A DNA stretch of 64,000 nucleotides from Cladorhizidae sp. MBARI D1340-BT2 (taxonomy: Eukaryota; Porifera; Demospongiae; Poecilosclerida; Cladorhizidae): the NCBI GenBank assembly GCA_028752905.1, contig JAQNBH010000004.1, positions 667,385 through 731,384 on the forward strand, in the 5' to 3' direction. The translations under genes were made by a program, and so were the position numbers. The notes beneath the pieces were generated by a model. The model ran no database searches, had not been told where the DNA came from, and saw only the letters and a program-made list of their open reading frames with translations. Shown piece by piece: positions 1-11,312 of this stretch. How positions within the stretch are numbered: position 1 is the stretch's first letter; each line of letters opens with the position of its first letter.

Positions 1-892
1 TAGGGCTTGGACAATGACTAGGGTTAGGGCTTGGACAATGACTAGGGTTAGGGCTTGGACAATGAATAGGGTTAGGGCTTGGACAATGACTAGGGTTAGG
101 GCTTGGACAATGACTAGGGTTAGGGCTTGGACAATGACTAGGGTTAGGGCTTGGACCATGACTAGGGTTAGGGCTTGGACAATGACTAGGGTTAGGGCTT
201 GGACAATGACTAGGGTTAGGGCTTGGACAATGACTAGGGTTAGGGCTTGGACAATGACTAGGGTTAGGGCTTGGACAATGACTAGGGTTAGGGCTTGGAC
301 AATGACTAGGGTTAGGGCTTGGACAATGACTAGGGTTAGGGGTTGGACAATGACTAGGGTTAGGGCTTGGACAATGAATAGGGTTAGGGCTTGGACAATG
401 ACTAGGGTTAGGGCTTGGACAATGAATAGGGTTAGGGCTTAGACAATGACTAGGGTTAGGGCTTGGACAATGACTAGGGTTAGGGCTTGGACAATGACTA
501 GGGTTAGGGCTTGGACAATGACTAGGGTTAGGGCTTGGACAATGACTAGGGTTAGGGCTTGGACAATGACTAGGGTTAGGGCTTGGACAATGACTAGGGT
601 TAGGGCTTGGACAATGACTAGGGTTAGGGCTTGGACAATGACTAGGGTTAGGGCTTGGACAATGACTAGGGTTAGGGCTTGGACAATGACTAGGGTTAGG
701 GCTTGGACAATGACTAGGGTTAGGGCTTGGACAATGACTAGGGTTAGGGCTTGGACAATGACTAGGGTTAGGGCTTGGACAATGACTAGGGTTAGGGTTT
801 GGACAATGACTAGGGTTAGGGCTTGGACAATGACTAGGGTTAGGGCTTGGACAATGACTAGAGTTAGGGCTTGGACAATGACTAGGGTTAGG
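1..892. repeat. 24-bp telomere-like minisatellite, homogeneous part
   Basis: This is a tandem array of a 24-bp unit that reads TAGGGTTAGGGC followed by TTGGACAATGAC. It has only scattered single-base changes. The unit divides into four hexamers, two of which are TTAGGG-type telomere motifs. Because 24 is a multiple of three, long reading frames run through it (an 8-residue peptide repeated many times). I attribute these frames to the repeat rather than to genes. The array is open at the left edge of the window. Confidence 0.95.
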
Positions 893-3170
893 GTTTATTG
901 CTTGGACCATCACTAAGGTTAGGGCTTGGACAATGACTAGGGTTAGGGTTTATTGCTTGGACCATCACTAAGGTTAGTGCTTGGACAATGACTAGGGTTA
1001 GGGCTTGGACAATGACTAGGGTTAGGGCTTGGACAATGACTAGGGTTAGGGTTTATTGCTTGGACCATCACTAAGGTTAGTGCTTGGACAATGACTTATA
1101 AGGTTAGTTCTTGGACAATGACTAAGGTTAGTGCTTGGACAATGACTAAGGTTAGTTCTTGGACAAAGACTAGGGTTAGGGCTTGGACAATGACTAGGGT
1201 TAGGGATTGGACAATGACAAGGGTTAGGGCTTGGACAATGACTAGGGTTAGGGCTTGGACAATGACTAGGGTTAGGGTTTATTGCTTGGACCATCACTAA
1301 GGTTAGTGCTTGGACAATGACTAGGGTTAGGGTTTATTGCTTGGACCATCACTAAGGTTAGTGCTTGGACAATGACTTATAAGGTTAGTTCTTGGACAAT
1401 GACTAAGGTTAGTGCTTGGACAATGACTAAGGTTAGTTCTTGGACAAAGACTAGGGTTAGGGCTTGGACAATGACTAGGGTTAGGGTTTATTGCTTGGAC
1501 CATCACTAAGGTTAGTGCTTGGACAATGACTAGGGTTAGGGATTGGACAATGACTAGGGTTAGGGCTTGGACAATGACTAGGGTTAGGGTTTATTGCTTG
1601 GACCATCACTAAGGTTAGTTCTTGGACAATGACTAGGGTTAGGGATTGGACAATGACTAGGGTTAGGGCTTGGACAATGACTAGGGTTAGGGTTTATTGC
1701 TTGGACCATCACTAAGGTTAGTGCTTGGACAATGACTAGGGTTAGGGTTTATTGCTTGGACCATCACTAAGGTTAGTGCTTGGACAATGACTTATAAGGT
1801 TAGTTCTTGGACAATGACTAAGGTTAGTGCTTGGACAATGACTAAGGTTAGTTCTTGGACAAAGACTAGGGTTAGGGCTTGGACAATGACTAGGGTTAGG
1901 GTTTATTGCTTGGACCATCACTAAGGTTAGTGCTTGGACAATGACTAGGGTTAGGGATTGGACAATGACTAGGGTTAGGGCTTGGACAATGACTAGGGTT
2001 AGGGTTTATTGCTTGGACCATCACTAAGGTTAGTGCTTGGACAATGACTTATAAGGTTAGTTCTTGGACAATGACTAAGGTTAGTGCTTGGACAATGACT
2101 AAGGTTAGTTCTTGGACAAAGACTAGGGTTAGGGCTTGGACAATGACTAGGGTTAGGGTTTATTGCTTGGACCATCACTAAGGTTAGTGCTTGGACAATG
2201 ACTAGGGTTAGGGATTGGACAATGACTAGGGTTAGGGCTTGGACAATGACTAGGGTTAGGGTTTATTGCTTGGACCATCACTAAGGTTAGTGCTTGGACA
2301 ATGACTAGGGTTAGGGATTGGACAATGACTAGGGTTAGGGCTTGGACAATGACTAGGGTTAGGGTTTATTGCTTGGACCATCACTAAGGTTAGTGCTTGG
2401 ACAATGACTTATAAGGTTAGTTCTTGGACAATGACTAAGGTTAGTGCTTGGACAATGACTAAGGTTAGTTCTTGGACAAAGACTAGGGTTAGGGCTTGGA
2501 CAATGACTAGGGTTAGGGATTGGACAATGACAAGGGTTAGGGCTTGGACAATGACTAGGGTTAGGGCTTGGACAATGACTAGGGTTAGGGCTTGGACAAT
2601 GACTAGGGTTAGGGATTGGACAATGACTAGGGTTAGGGCTTGGACAATGACTAGGGTTAGGGCTTGGACATTGACTAGGGTTAGGGCTTGGAAAATGACT
2701 AGGGTTAGGGCTAGGACAATGACTAGGGTTAGGGCTTGGACAATGACTAGGGTTAGGGTTTATTGCTTGGACCATCACTAAGGTTAGTGCTTGGACAATG
2801 ACTTATAAGGTTAGTTCTTGGACAATGACTAAGGTTAGTGCTTGGACAATGACTAAGGTTAGTTCTTGGACAAAGACTAGGGTTAGGGCTTGGACAATGA
2901 CTAGGGTTAGGGATTGGACAATGACAAGGGTTAGGGCTTGGACAATGACTAGGGTTAGGGCTTGGACAATGACTAGGGTTAGGGCTTGGACAATGACTAG
3001 GGTTAGGGATTGGACAATGACTAGGGTTAGGGCTTGGACAATGACTAGGGTTAGGGCTTGGACATTGACTAGGGTTAGGGCTTGGAAAATGACTAGGGTT
3101 AGGGCTAGGACAATGACTAGGGTTAGGGCTTGGACAATGACTAGGGTTAGGGATTGGACAATGACTAAGG
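893..3170. repeat. 24-bp minisatellite with irregular higher-order structure
   Basis: This continues the same array. It is punctuated by a variant containing TTTATTGCTTGGACCATCAC and by blocks in which the telomere-like half is changed to ACTAAGGTTAG. The variant ACTTATAAGG recurs near 1094, 1375, 1790, 2047, 2407 and 2801, at spacings of about 257-415 bp. This points to amplification of multi-unit blocks on top of the 24-bp unit. No gene is supported here. Confidence 0.9.
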
Positions 3171-3660
3171 TTAGTAGTGCTTGGATATGACTAAGGTTAG
3201 TGCTTGGACAATGACTAAAGTTAGGGCTTGGACAATGACTAAAGTTAGGGCTTGGACAATGACTAGGGTTAGGGCTTGGACAATGACTAAGGTTAGTGCT
3301 TGGACAATGACTAAGGTTAGTGCTTGGACAATCACTAAGGTTAGTGCTTGGACCATGACTAAGGTTAGTGCTTGGACAATGACTAAGGTTAGGGCTTGGA
3401 CAATGATTAGAGTTAGGATTGTAAGTATCATGGCCAAGGGATTGGCTAGGGCTAGGGTAATAGCGGGTTAGGGCTTGGATTATGACTAAGGTTATCGCTT
3501 GGACAATGGCTATGTTATGGTTAGGGACAATACCCTGGGTTAAGGCTTGGACTACAAAGGTTAGTGCTTGGATAATGGGTAGGGTTTGGAAGGTCAGGGC
3601 CAAGGGATTGGCTAGGGATAGGGCAATGGCTAGAGTTAGAAGTGAATGGGATTAAGGCAA
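3171..3660. repeat. Degenerate edge of the 24-bp minisatellite
   Basis: The units become progressively diverged (ACTAAGGTTAGTGCTTGG variants) and end in a tract of GGGATTGGCTAGGGCTAGGG type. The last ~100 bp and the flank to ~3710 are duplicated at 7440-7561. This is typical decay at the border of a tandem array. Confidence 0.85.
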
Positions 3661-3716
3661 GTATGTCCTCCATTCTTGATTCTTAAAATCTTGTAGTGTC
3701 TTGAGAATACCCTCAT
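3568..3716. repeat. Duplicated segment, copy A (carries empty transposon site)
   Basis: This stretch (minisatellite edge plus unique flank) is closely matched at 7440-7561 and continues at 8818-8829. In copy A the sequence ATCTTGTAGTGTCTTGAGAA is uninterrupted. In copy B the matching bases ATCTTATAGTA and ACTTGAGAA are split by a 1.26-kb TA-flanked element. Copy A therefore preserves the pre-insertion target site near 3702-3704. Confidence 0.8.
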
Positions 3717-3795
3717 TTCCCCCTGCCCTTTGAACTGTGTGGTCAAGTGTGAAGAGTATTATACACTGCATTTAATGTTTTTAAATTTGTAATCC

Positions 3796-4066
3796 AGTGA
3801 TGTTGGTCTAGTGTATGTCCCCATAGAGCTATGGCCACCTACTTCAACCTGCCTCGACCCAGTGTGGTGTTGGTCCAGTGTGTGTCCCCATAGAGCTATG
3901 GCCACCTACTTCAATCTGCCTCCACCCAGTGTGGTGTTGGTCCAAGTTGTCCCCATAGAGCTATGGCCACCTGTACTTCAACCTGCCTCCACCCAATGTG
4001 GTGTTGGTCCAGTGTGTGTCCCCATAGAGCTATGGCCACCTACTTCAAACTGCCTCCACCCAACAG
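3796..4066. repeat. 67-bp minisatellite, array 1 (4 units)
   Basis: Four units of 65-69 bp each contain CCCATAGAGCTATGGCCACC and a CCTGCCTCCACCCA segment. The GAGCTATGG starts lie near 3826, 3893, 3958 and 4027. The same family, with the same upstream flank (GTCAAGTGTGAAGAG), recurs at 9145-9420. Confidence 0.9.
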
Positions 4067-4255
4067 GGGCACATTCTTCATGACTACATTTAATTATACT
4101 AGGGATCAACCATACAAATAGGGGTGTGGTCCTTCTCATTGACCTTTGACCCTGCACATGTCCCTTGCTACTGGTAAACTTGGGAAATGCTCCGTCAAGT
4201 TACACCTAATTGGGACCTTGACCTTTAACATTATTACGAGTTATTTTGTTCACAC
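4067..4255. other. Non-coding spacer
   Basis: This short unique stretch lies between two repeats. I see no gene, RNA or repeat in it. Confidence 0.6.
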
Positions 4256-4398
4256 TCTCTCACACACACACACACACACCTCACACACACCTCACACACA
4301 CACACCTAACACACATACCTAACACACACACAAACCTCACACACACCTCACACACACACACCTAACACACATACCTAACACACACACACACCTCACAG
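4256..4398. repeat. CA-rich microsatellite
   Basis: Imperfect (CA)n tracts are interrupted by CTCACACA and CTAACACA elements. Confidence 0.9.
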
Positions 4399-4534
4399 AG
4401 GCATCGAGAAGACTTAGTAGGTGTGACTAGACTGCTGAGGTATTTCTTGAAGACGTCCACATACGACAGGTGAGCACATGCCAGAAATACTTTACACACA
4501 TCCTCCTGCTCACTTTGCTTGAGGTGGAGATCCG

Positions 4535-5449
4535 TATGGGGAGGGAGGGGCACATGTATGTATGGGAAGGGAGGGGCACATTGCTCTGTGTGGTACTATA
4601 TATATATATATATATGTATGGGGAGGGAGGGGCACATTGCTCTGTGTGGTACTATATATATATATATATATATACTGTATATATATATATGTATGGGCAG
4701 GGAGGGGCACATTGCTCTGTGTGGTACTATATATATATATATATATATATGTATGGGGAGGTAGACATTGCTCTGTGTGGTACTATATATATATATATAC
4801 TGTATATATATGTATGGGGAGGGAGGGGCACATTGCTCTGTGTGGTACTATATATATGTATGTGGAGGGAGGGGCACATTGCTCTGTGTGGTACTATATA
4901 TATGTATGTATATATGGGGAGGGAGGGGCACATTGCTCTGTGTGGTACTATATATATATATATGTATGTGGAGGGAGGGGCACATTGCTCTGTGTGGTAC
5001 TATATATATGTATGTATATATGGGGAGGGAGGGGCACATTGCTCTGTGTGGTACTATATATATATATATATGTATGGGGAGGGAGGGGCACATTGCTCTG
5101 TGTGGTACTATATATATATAATATATGTATGGGGAAGGAGGGGCACATTGCTCTGTGTGGTACTATATATATATATATTTATGTGGAGGGATGGGCACAT
5201 TGCTCTGTGTGGTACTATATATATATATAATTATATGTATGGGGAGGGAGGGGCACATTGCTCTGTGTGGTACTATATATATATATATATGTATGGGCAG
5301 GGAGGGGCACATTGCTCTGTGTGGTACTATATATATATATATATATATATGTATATGTATGGGGAGGGAGAGGCACATTGCTCTGTGTGGTATTATATAT
5401 ATATATATATATGTATGTGGAGGGAGGGGCACATTGTTCTGTGTGGTAC

Positions 5450-5481
<32 letters not shown>

Positions 5482-5775
5482 GGGAGGGAGTGGCACATTG
5501 CTCTGTGTGGACTATATATATATATATGTATGGGGAGGGAGTGGCACATTGCTCTGTGTGGTACTTATATATATATGTATATATATATGTATGTGGAGGG
5601 AGGGGCACATTGCTCTGTGTGGTACTATATATATGTATGGGAGGGAGGGGCACATTGCTCTGTGTGGTACTATACATATATATATATATATGTATGGGGA
5701 GGGAGGGGCACATTGCTCTGTGTGGTACTATATATATATATATGTATGGGGTGGGAGGGGCACATTTCTTCTGTG
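4535..5775. repeat. GGGGAGGGAGGGGCACATTGC / (TA)n minisatellite
   Basis: About 20 units share a core beginning GGGAGGGAGGGGCACATTGC, followed by TCTGTGTGGTACTA. They are joined by (TA)n linkers of variable length, so units differ in size (roughly 50-75 bp). Reading frames on both strands give Tyr/Ile-rich peptides that only reflect the TATA tracts. The G-rich core beside AT linkers is a hypervariable-type structure. Confidence 0.95.
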
Positions 5776-5867
5776 TTATTATAATATGTCAAAATATCAG
5801 ACTTGGTAGAAGGGGTGTGGTCAGTCAATGTGTTACTAATGTCGGGATGCAATGACTAGAGTTACGG

Positions 5868-5893
5868 ACTGTGTGTGTGTGTGTGTGTGTGTT
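5868..5893. repeat. (GT)n microsatellite
   Basis: A simple GT tract. Shorter GT tracts occur near 6110-6126 and 6370-6396. Confidence 0.9.
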
Positions 5894-5895
5894 GT

Positions 5896-6364
5896 GTTGG
5901 TGGGTGTTGGAGAATATCATATCAATTGCACTCTGAGGAATCTAATAGAATAATGATGTAATCACATAATGATGGATAAAAATTTTAATCCAAGTGAATG
6001 TCTAATGTAGCTCCTAATTTGGAAGTGCTTGATAATTGAAATACATGTATCATTACTAGAGGAAGCTACTCTACTATGTGAGTGTTTTAATTAGGCCATG
6101 CTCCAGGTGGTGTGTGTGTGTGTGTGCACGCATGGGTGCATGTGGTAGAGATATGCAGAGGGTGTGTGGGCTCCACTGGTGTCCCAACACAACTATGTAT
6201 ATTGTTACATATCACATTCCAGGGTAACCCTGTGTGCTTGAGGGGACATCCACACCAGCTCCCTGTGGCCCCATAAATCATGATGACCTCATCTCTACAC
6301 TATGGAACATTGAGCAGTGGATCAGGAGACATGAATCAATGGCTGCATACTCCATCATGAGCTT

Positions 6365-6397
<33 letters not shown>

Positions 6398-7382
6398 TCA
6401 CAGGTTGTATGGGGCAGTAGCTATTGGTGCACTCACCCTGAAAACCGTGGGCTACCATGAAAGTGCATATCTGTGCATACATTCATGCTGTGCTAGTGAT
6501 TGATGTGCCACCTGCAGCCAGTGTAGAGTGCTTGCTGAGGGCAGTTTAGTTTGGCCCTACATGGTCATGTATTGGAGCTGCAGGTTGCCATGTGAAGTGG
6601 AGTCAGCCCTCACCTCTTGCTAGTAGCTACTTGCCAGCATCAAGTCTTGAGTGCCTATAAGCACTGGGACTGGTAGAGCTGCACAAACACTACAGATGGG
6701 GCCAGCAGAGTATATGCTTATGTTCATGTGAAGAGGGAGGGGTCTAAATTATATACTGACAAACATGACCATGTGGTTATGACTTGCCAGCTCCTAGATT
6801 GCACACACTTCACTGTAGATATGCAGTATATTGTAGAGTGGCTGGAACATTGTTGATGCCACCCACACTTGCCCAAGACCTACTTACTTATGTTTGAGCT
6901 AATAATGACAGCACTTATTGTACTCCTCTAGCCTCAGGTGCTAATTTCAATGCCTTGCACTAGCGAATTAGCAGCAGAAAACTTGGGCAGGTGGTTTTGA
7001 GCCCCCAACTTTGACTGCCTGTACCTTTGGGGTTCTTGTACCTATGCAACAGTTTTTATTATCAAGAGAGAGCACACAGAGAGACCTATCTTTTGAGCTA
7101 TATATATATATTTTAAGTCCATACAGTGAAGTGTGCAGAATCTATGAGGTCCAAAGTGGTAACCACAGTTGTTTAACACTTTGGGACTATCCCACTTATT
7201 CATTTCCGGAGAGGTATGCAATGAAGTGGGCGGCTAAAAGTATCGTAACTCAAAGAATGGTTGACAATAATGAGCTGAAGCTTGAAATGCAGTTAGTATA
7301 ATAGTGAAGCTAGTGAATGGCGAAGGACAAATATTAGAATATATTTTTTGGGATTAAAAATATAATTGTCTACTCCACCTCG
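5896..7382. other. Non-coding unique sequence
   Basis: This is mixed-composition sequence with two short GT tracts. The frame at 7011-7301 (+, 96 residues) has no recognisable domain, no splice context and a random-looking composition, so I do not call it a gene. Confidence 0.6.
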
Positions 7383-7561
7383 AGAATAGAGTTAGGGCTT
7401 GGACAATGACTAGGGTTAGGATTGGAAAATGATTAGAGTTAGGAGGATTGGGAGGATCAGGGCCAAGGGATTGGCTAGGGCTAGGGCAATGGCTAGAGTT
7501 ACATGTGAATGGGATTAAGGCAAGTATGTCCTCCATTCTTGATTCTTAAAATCTTATAGTA
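7383..7561. repeat. Duplicated segment, copy B left part
   Basis: It begins with about two degenerate units of the 24-bp minisatellite (GTTAGGGCTTGGACAATGAC), then matches 3568-3704 closely. It ends at the TA that forms the left flank of the inserted element at 7562. Confidence 0.8.
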
Positions 7562-8817
7562 TAGTCAATTGGTCAATTGGGGTTAAAAAAGCCGTTTCCC
7601 TTAACTTTACCTTTTAAGAGCCAGAGTAAAGGATTTACTAAAAACACATGTGCCATCCTCTAGTACTTTACTATCAAATGATGACTAACATAAATAAAAT
7701 ATCCTCTGTCCTATAATGATAAAAATATGGTGGCTTTTTTTTTACCCTATGAAAGGGGTAAAAAAAAATCCGGTTTGGGGTAAAAAAAACCCACTTTTTA
7801 AAAAATATCCTAAAAGATAAAATCAGATGTAATTACTTCAATATTTTATCAATTGAATCTTTTTTCATTAAAATTTGTTCAAATAGTACAGTAAATAGTA
7901 CAGTAATGGTTTACAGTTGCATTTTCTTAATTAAAAATGTTTATCACTTTTGCTTCACACTCAAACTTCAGCAGTGCCTTCCCTAGACTAACTGTTTCCA
8001 CCACTGGCTGAACAGGCCATACATGCAACCATCCACTGCTACTATCTCCACATCTTCCTGCCTTGGCCAATCGTAGAAAATGCGTGTTGAGTCTGTTCTT
8101 CGCTCTTTTTTTTTTGAAGGAAGGTGAAGTAGGATCAGCATCTTCGTCATCACTGAAAACTTTTGATAGTCCATGTACCATTGATAATCAATGACTAAAG
8201 TTAGTTTATTCATATTCAGTTACTCACATTATATATATATATACTATTGAATCATTCTGTCCATCAGAATGATGCAATAGTCCATGTACCATTGACTAGG
8301 TGGTTTATTCATATTCAAATAATTCATATTACTCACAATTATGCTTTAACTCACAAATTAGCATGACTGGAGAAGAAAAAAGTAAAAATATAGTACTTGA
8401 AAAAATGACTAGAAAAAAATTGCCAAAAAAAACAGCTGACTTTTTTTTACCCGGAATGACCAAAAATATCTGGGGTAAAAAAAAGCCGGTCCAAAAAACC
8501 CTGATTTTTTTTTTGATAAACCATTTAGTAACTATTTTCTTTGGCTAGCGTTCATAATTTACTATTAATCTACCCAAAAGTTCAGTGAGTCAGAAAAAAG
8601 TTAATTTCTGGTATTTTCTACATGTTTAGGTTCTTTATTTTGTCATGTCGTCCATGTCAATATTTTTATACCAAAAACACACATTAATGAAAAGCCCATT
8701 AAAAGTACTTGACAGATCAAGGATTGTTTAAATTCTTAAAGCAATTGTGTCTTCCCCAGACCCCTATTCTTTTTTACCCCAACTTCCCCCCCGGCTTTTT
8801 TTTACCCCTATTGACTA
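7562..8817. mobile_element. TA-flanked non-autonomous DNA transposon (Tc1/mariner-type MITE)
   Basis: The left end reads TAGTCAATTGGTCAATTGG, then GGTTAAAAAAGCCG. The reverse complement of the right end reads TAGTCAATAGGGG, then TAAAAAAAAGCCGG. This gives terminal inverted repeats of about 27-33 bp, apart from a 9-bp repeat of GGTCAATT in the left one. A TA dinucleotide flanks both ends (7560-7561 and 8818-8819), and the duplicated locus near 3704 shows the empty site. GGGGTAAAAAAA motifs recur inside near 7755, 7777 and 8472, as subterminal repeats. A block at 8165-8222 is repeated at 8278-8338. The only sizeable frame (7927-8181, - strand, 84 residues with a DDED/KKKR segment) does not resemble a transposase, so the element is probably non-autonomous. 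The superfamily is inferred from the TA target and the ends only. Confidence 0.75.
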
Positions 8818-8819
8818 TA

Positions 8820-9144
8820 ACTTGAGAATCCCCTTCTTCAAAGAGAGGAGGGATGGCTGCCACCAGGACATGTCTTTACTTCCACCATTCTGTCACTCCA
8901 CAGAGACATGTGCTGGCCCCCACAAACATACTCCTACAGTAGTTTGTATATACAGAATCAGTTGGTGTGCAATATTTAGGGAATAGGAAATCTCATTAGA
9001 ATCAGTTCTCCTGCAGGTTGATGATAGCAGTGGGTTGCTAAGCAACTAGAGAATGCAGAATTTCCCCTACCCTCTGGATTTTAGGTCAAGTGTGAAGAGC
9101 ATTATACATGTACACTGCATTTAATGTTTTTAGTTTTTAATCCA
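8820..9144. other. Copy B flank with an extra ~230 bp
   Basis: After CTTGAGAAT the match to copy A is interrupted by about 230 bp (8832-9057). It resumes at TTTCCCCTACCC and continues through GTCAAGTGTGAAGAG. The extra stretch is either a second insertion in this copy or a deletion in copy A. No gene is recognised. Confidence 0.55.
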
Positions 9145-9420
9145 CTGAGGTTGGTCCAGTGTTTGTACCCATAGAGCTATGGCCACCTACTTCAACCTGC
9201 CTCCACCCAGTGTAGTGTTGGTCCAGTGTGTGTCCCCATAGAGCTATGGCCACCTACTTCAACCTGCCTCCACCCAGTGTGGTGTTGGTCCAGTGTGTGT
9301 CCCCATAGAGCTATGGTCACCTACTTCAACCTGCCTCCACCCAGTGTGGTGTTGGTCCAGTGTGTGTCCCCATAGAGCTATGGCCACCTACTTCAACCTG
9401 CCTCCACCCAGTGTGGTGTC
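9145..9420. repeat. 67-bp minisatellite, array 2 (4 units)
   Basis: Four units have an exact 67-bp spacing (GAGCTATGG at 9174, 9241, 9308 and 9375). They are more uniform than array 1 at 3796-4066, with which they share the unit and the upstream flank. Confidence 0.92.
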
Positions 9421-9486
9421 ATTGAGCATGCGTGAGCATGGTGTGCTCCATGTGGGATAGCTCAGGTGCTGGTTGATGTGCGGAGG

Positions 9487-10022
9487 TGTGTCTAGTGAAT
9501 AATCTTCTAGTTAGGGCATGATGGGTGTGTCTAGTAAATAATCTTCTAGTGAGGGCATGATGGGTGTGTCTAGTGAATAATCTTCTAGTGAGGGCATGGT
9601 GGGTGTGTCTAGTGAATAATCTTCTAGTGAGGGCATGATGGGTGTGTCTAGTGAATAATCTTCTAGTGAGAGCATGGTGGGTGTGTCTAGTGAATAATCT
9701 TCTAGTGAGGGCATGATGGGTGTGTCTAGTGAATAATCTTCTAGTGAGGGCATGATGGGTGTATCTAGTGAATAATCTTCTAGTGAGGGCATGATGGGTG
9801 TGTCTAGTGAATAATCTTCTAGTGATGGCATGGTGGGTGTCTCTAGTGAATAATCTTCTAGTGAGGGCATGGTGGGTGTGTCTAGTGAATAATCTTCTAG
9901 TGATGGCATGGTGGGTGTGTCTAGTGAATAATCTTCTAGTAAGGGCATGGTGGGTGTGTCTAGTGAATAATCTTCTAGTGAGGGCATGATGGGTGTGTTA
10001 AGTGAATAATCTTCTAGTGAGG
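9487..10022. repeat. 39-bp minisatellite
   Basis: About 13-14 units of 39 bp contain TCTAGTGAATAATCTTCTAG and a GGGCATGRTGGGTGTG segment. The unit is 13 codons long, so the - strand is open for 158 residues as a repeated 13-residue peptide. The main variable position (GGT/GAT) changes an amino acid and no flanking exon is visible. I therefore treat it as non-coding. Confidence 0.92.
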
Positions 10023-11312
10023 TTTGTCTCGGAGAGTCCTAGCTACCGTGACCCACTGGTGTCTTATTAACCGTGCCTTCACACCACGAAGTTGGATGAT
10101 CGCCGCTTGCTAGCACGTGCAGCACAAATGTGTACCTGCATTCACACTACATGTGATGTGCTAAAATGTCAACCATTTCAGGAAATTTGTTGCTCCATTA
10201 GTAAGGAACGACTAAAGTAGCGGGGACATCCAGATAGTGGTTGGTGAGAGGGTGAAGGCACGGCCACCATCTAAGCCAAGCCTTTGTTGACCCGGGATGC
10301 TACGTGACCTCGATGCACTCGAAGATCAGCCTGCCGGTGTAGTAGCTGGTTACTTTTACATGTTCCCATGCAATTGTTAGCGCTTGCTTGGAATTGCTCA
10401 TGCTGGGTGTGGTTACACAGGAGATGATAGCCGGTGGTATAGGTTTCTAGAATAAGTTTCAATGGTGCTGTTAGATTGTCGGACCAAGGTTCTTTCCCAC
10501 CTAATACCAGTTAGGAGTAGGTGGGCAACAAGCTTTGGACATCCGTTGGTGATCTCCAGGGGGGAAAGGGGGAGAGAATTGTCTGCAGTACCATTTGGAA
10601 CCTCTTGAAGAACATTGAAATTCTGTCACCACGCCAAGTGTCCCCATAGTTAAAACTGGGGCCAGGAAGTGAAACTGGGAGCCAAAAGTGAGAACTGGAT
10701 GGGCCCTGACTTTCACAGCTTCTTGCTTCAAAATATACATTGTGCTCGACCCGTGTCAAAAAGTAAGCTGGTTAAGTCGAGGGAGCCGAATGTTTTCTTA
10801 AACTCCTGCAAGGAAGGCCTTCATGGGTGGTGGCCGTAGTCAGAGTCTTGTCTTGGGTTGTGAAGTGCCAGGAATCTTAACTACATGGCAGCCAAGTCTT
10901 CCTTATTAGTCCACTCTGTGTTGCTTCAGATCATTGCATAAATGCATGGCAGTAATTGCCGAAGCCTTCCAGATATGTGTGGCTGGGTGCTGTGCTCTGA
11001 AGTTCTCTACTCGGCTCCGGTTCCCTTTGATGTGTTTTTGCCGCTGTCGTTCCAACGATGAGCGCGAAGCATTTGTTAATGCCGTGTGTGGACACTTTAA
11101 TGTGAGGCCACACCTGTTTTCTGATTTTTCCCATGGGTCTCTCTATAATTGGATATAATTGGATTTTGTGTGACAAATACACTTTAATCTTGTTTAGGTT
11201 GAGCAATTGTGAATGAGATCAAAACTACTCCGATAGAGTTGAGTTTGATCTGCAGTGGGAGATATGAGCTGGAAGGAAGTTTTTTCGTTTGGGTTAGGTT
11301 GGGTGCTTATAA
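10023..11312. other. Unique sequence, no supported gene
   Basis: This is non-repetitive sequence upstream of the IRS-like exons. Several 60-90 residue frames occur on both strands, but none shows a domain or a convincing exon boundary. Upstream exons of the adaptor gene could lie here or outside the window. Confidence 0.5.

Noticed and set aside
14..916. Long + strand frames (142 and 156 residues) in the 24-bp array
   Set aside because: They are the repeated peptide created by a 24-bp unit with no internal stop. They have no gene structure and lie in pure tandem repeat.
4470..5855. 461-residue + strand frame rich in Tyr, Ile and Gly
   Set aside because: It is a direct reading of the (TA)n/GGGAGG minisatellite. 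Overlapping frames on both strands look alike.
7927..8181. 84-residue - strand frame as the transposon's gene
   Set aside because: It has no transposase catalytic motif and is too short. It may be captured sequence, but nothing supports a function.
9511..9987. 158-residue - strand frame made of a 13-residue repeat
   Set aside because: The frame is a by-product of the 39-bp unit. The main variable codon changes an amino acid, and no start context or flanking exon is seen.
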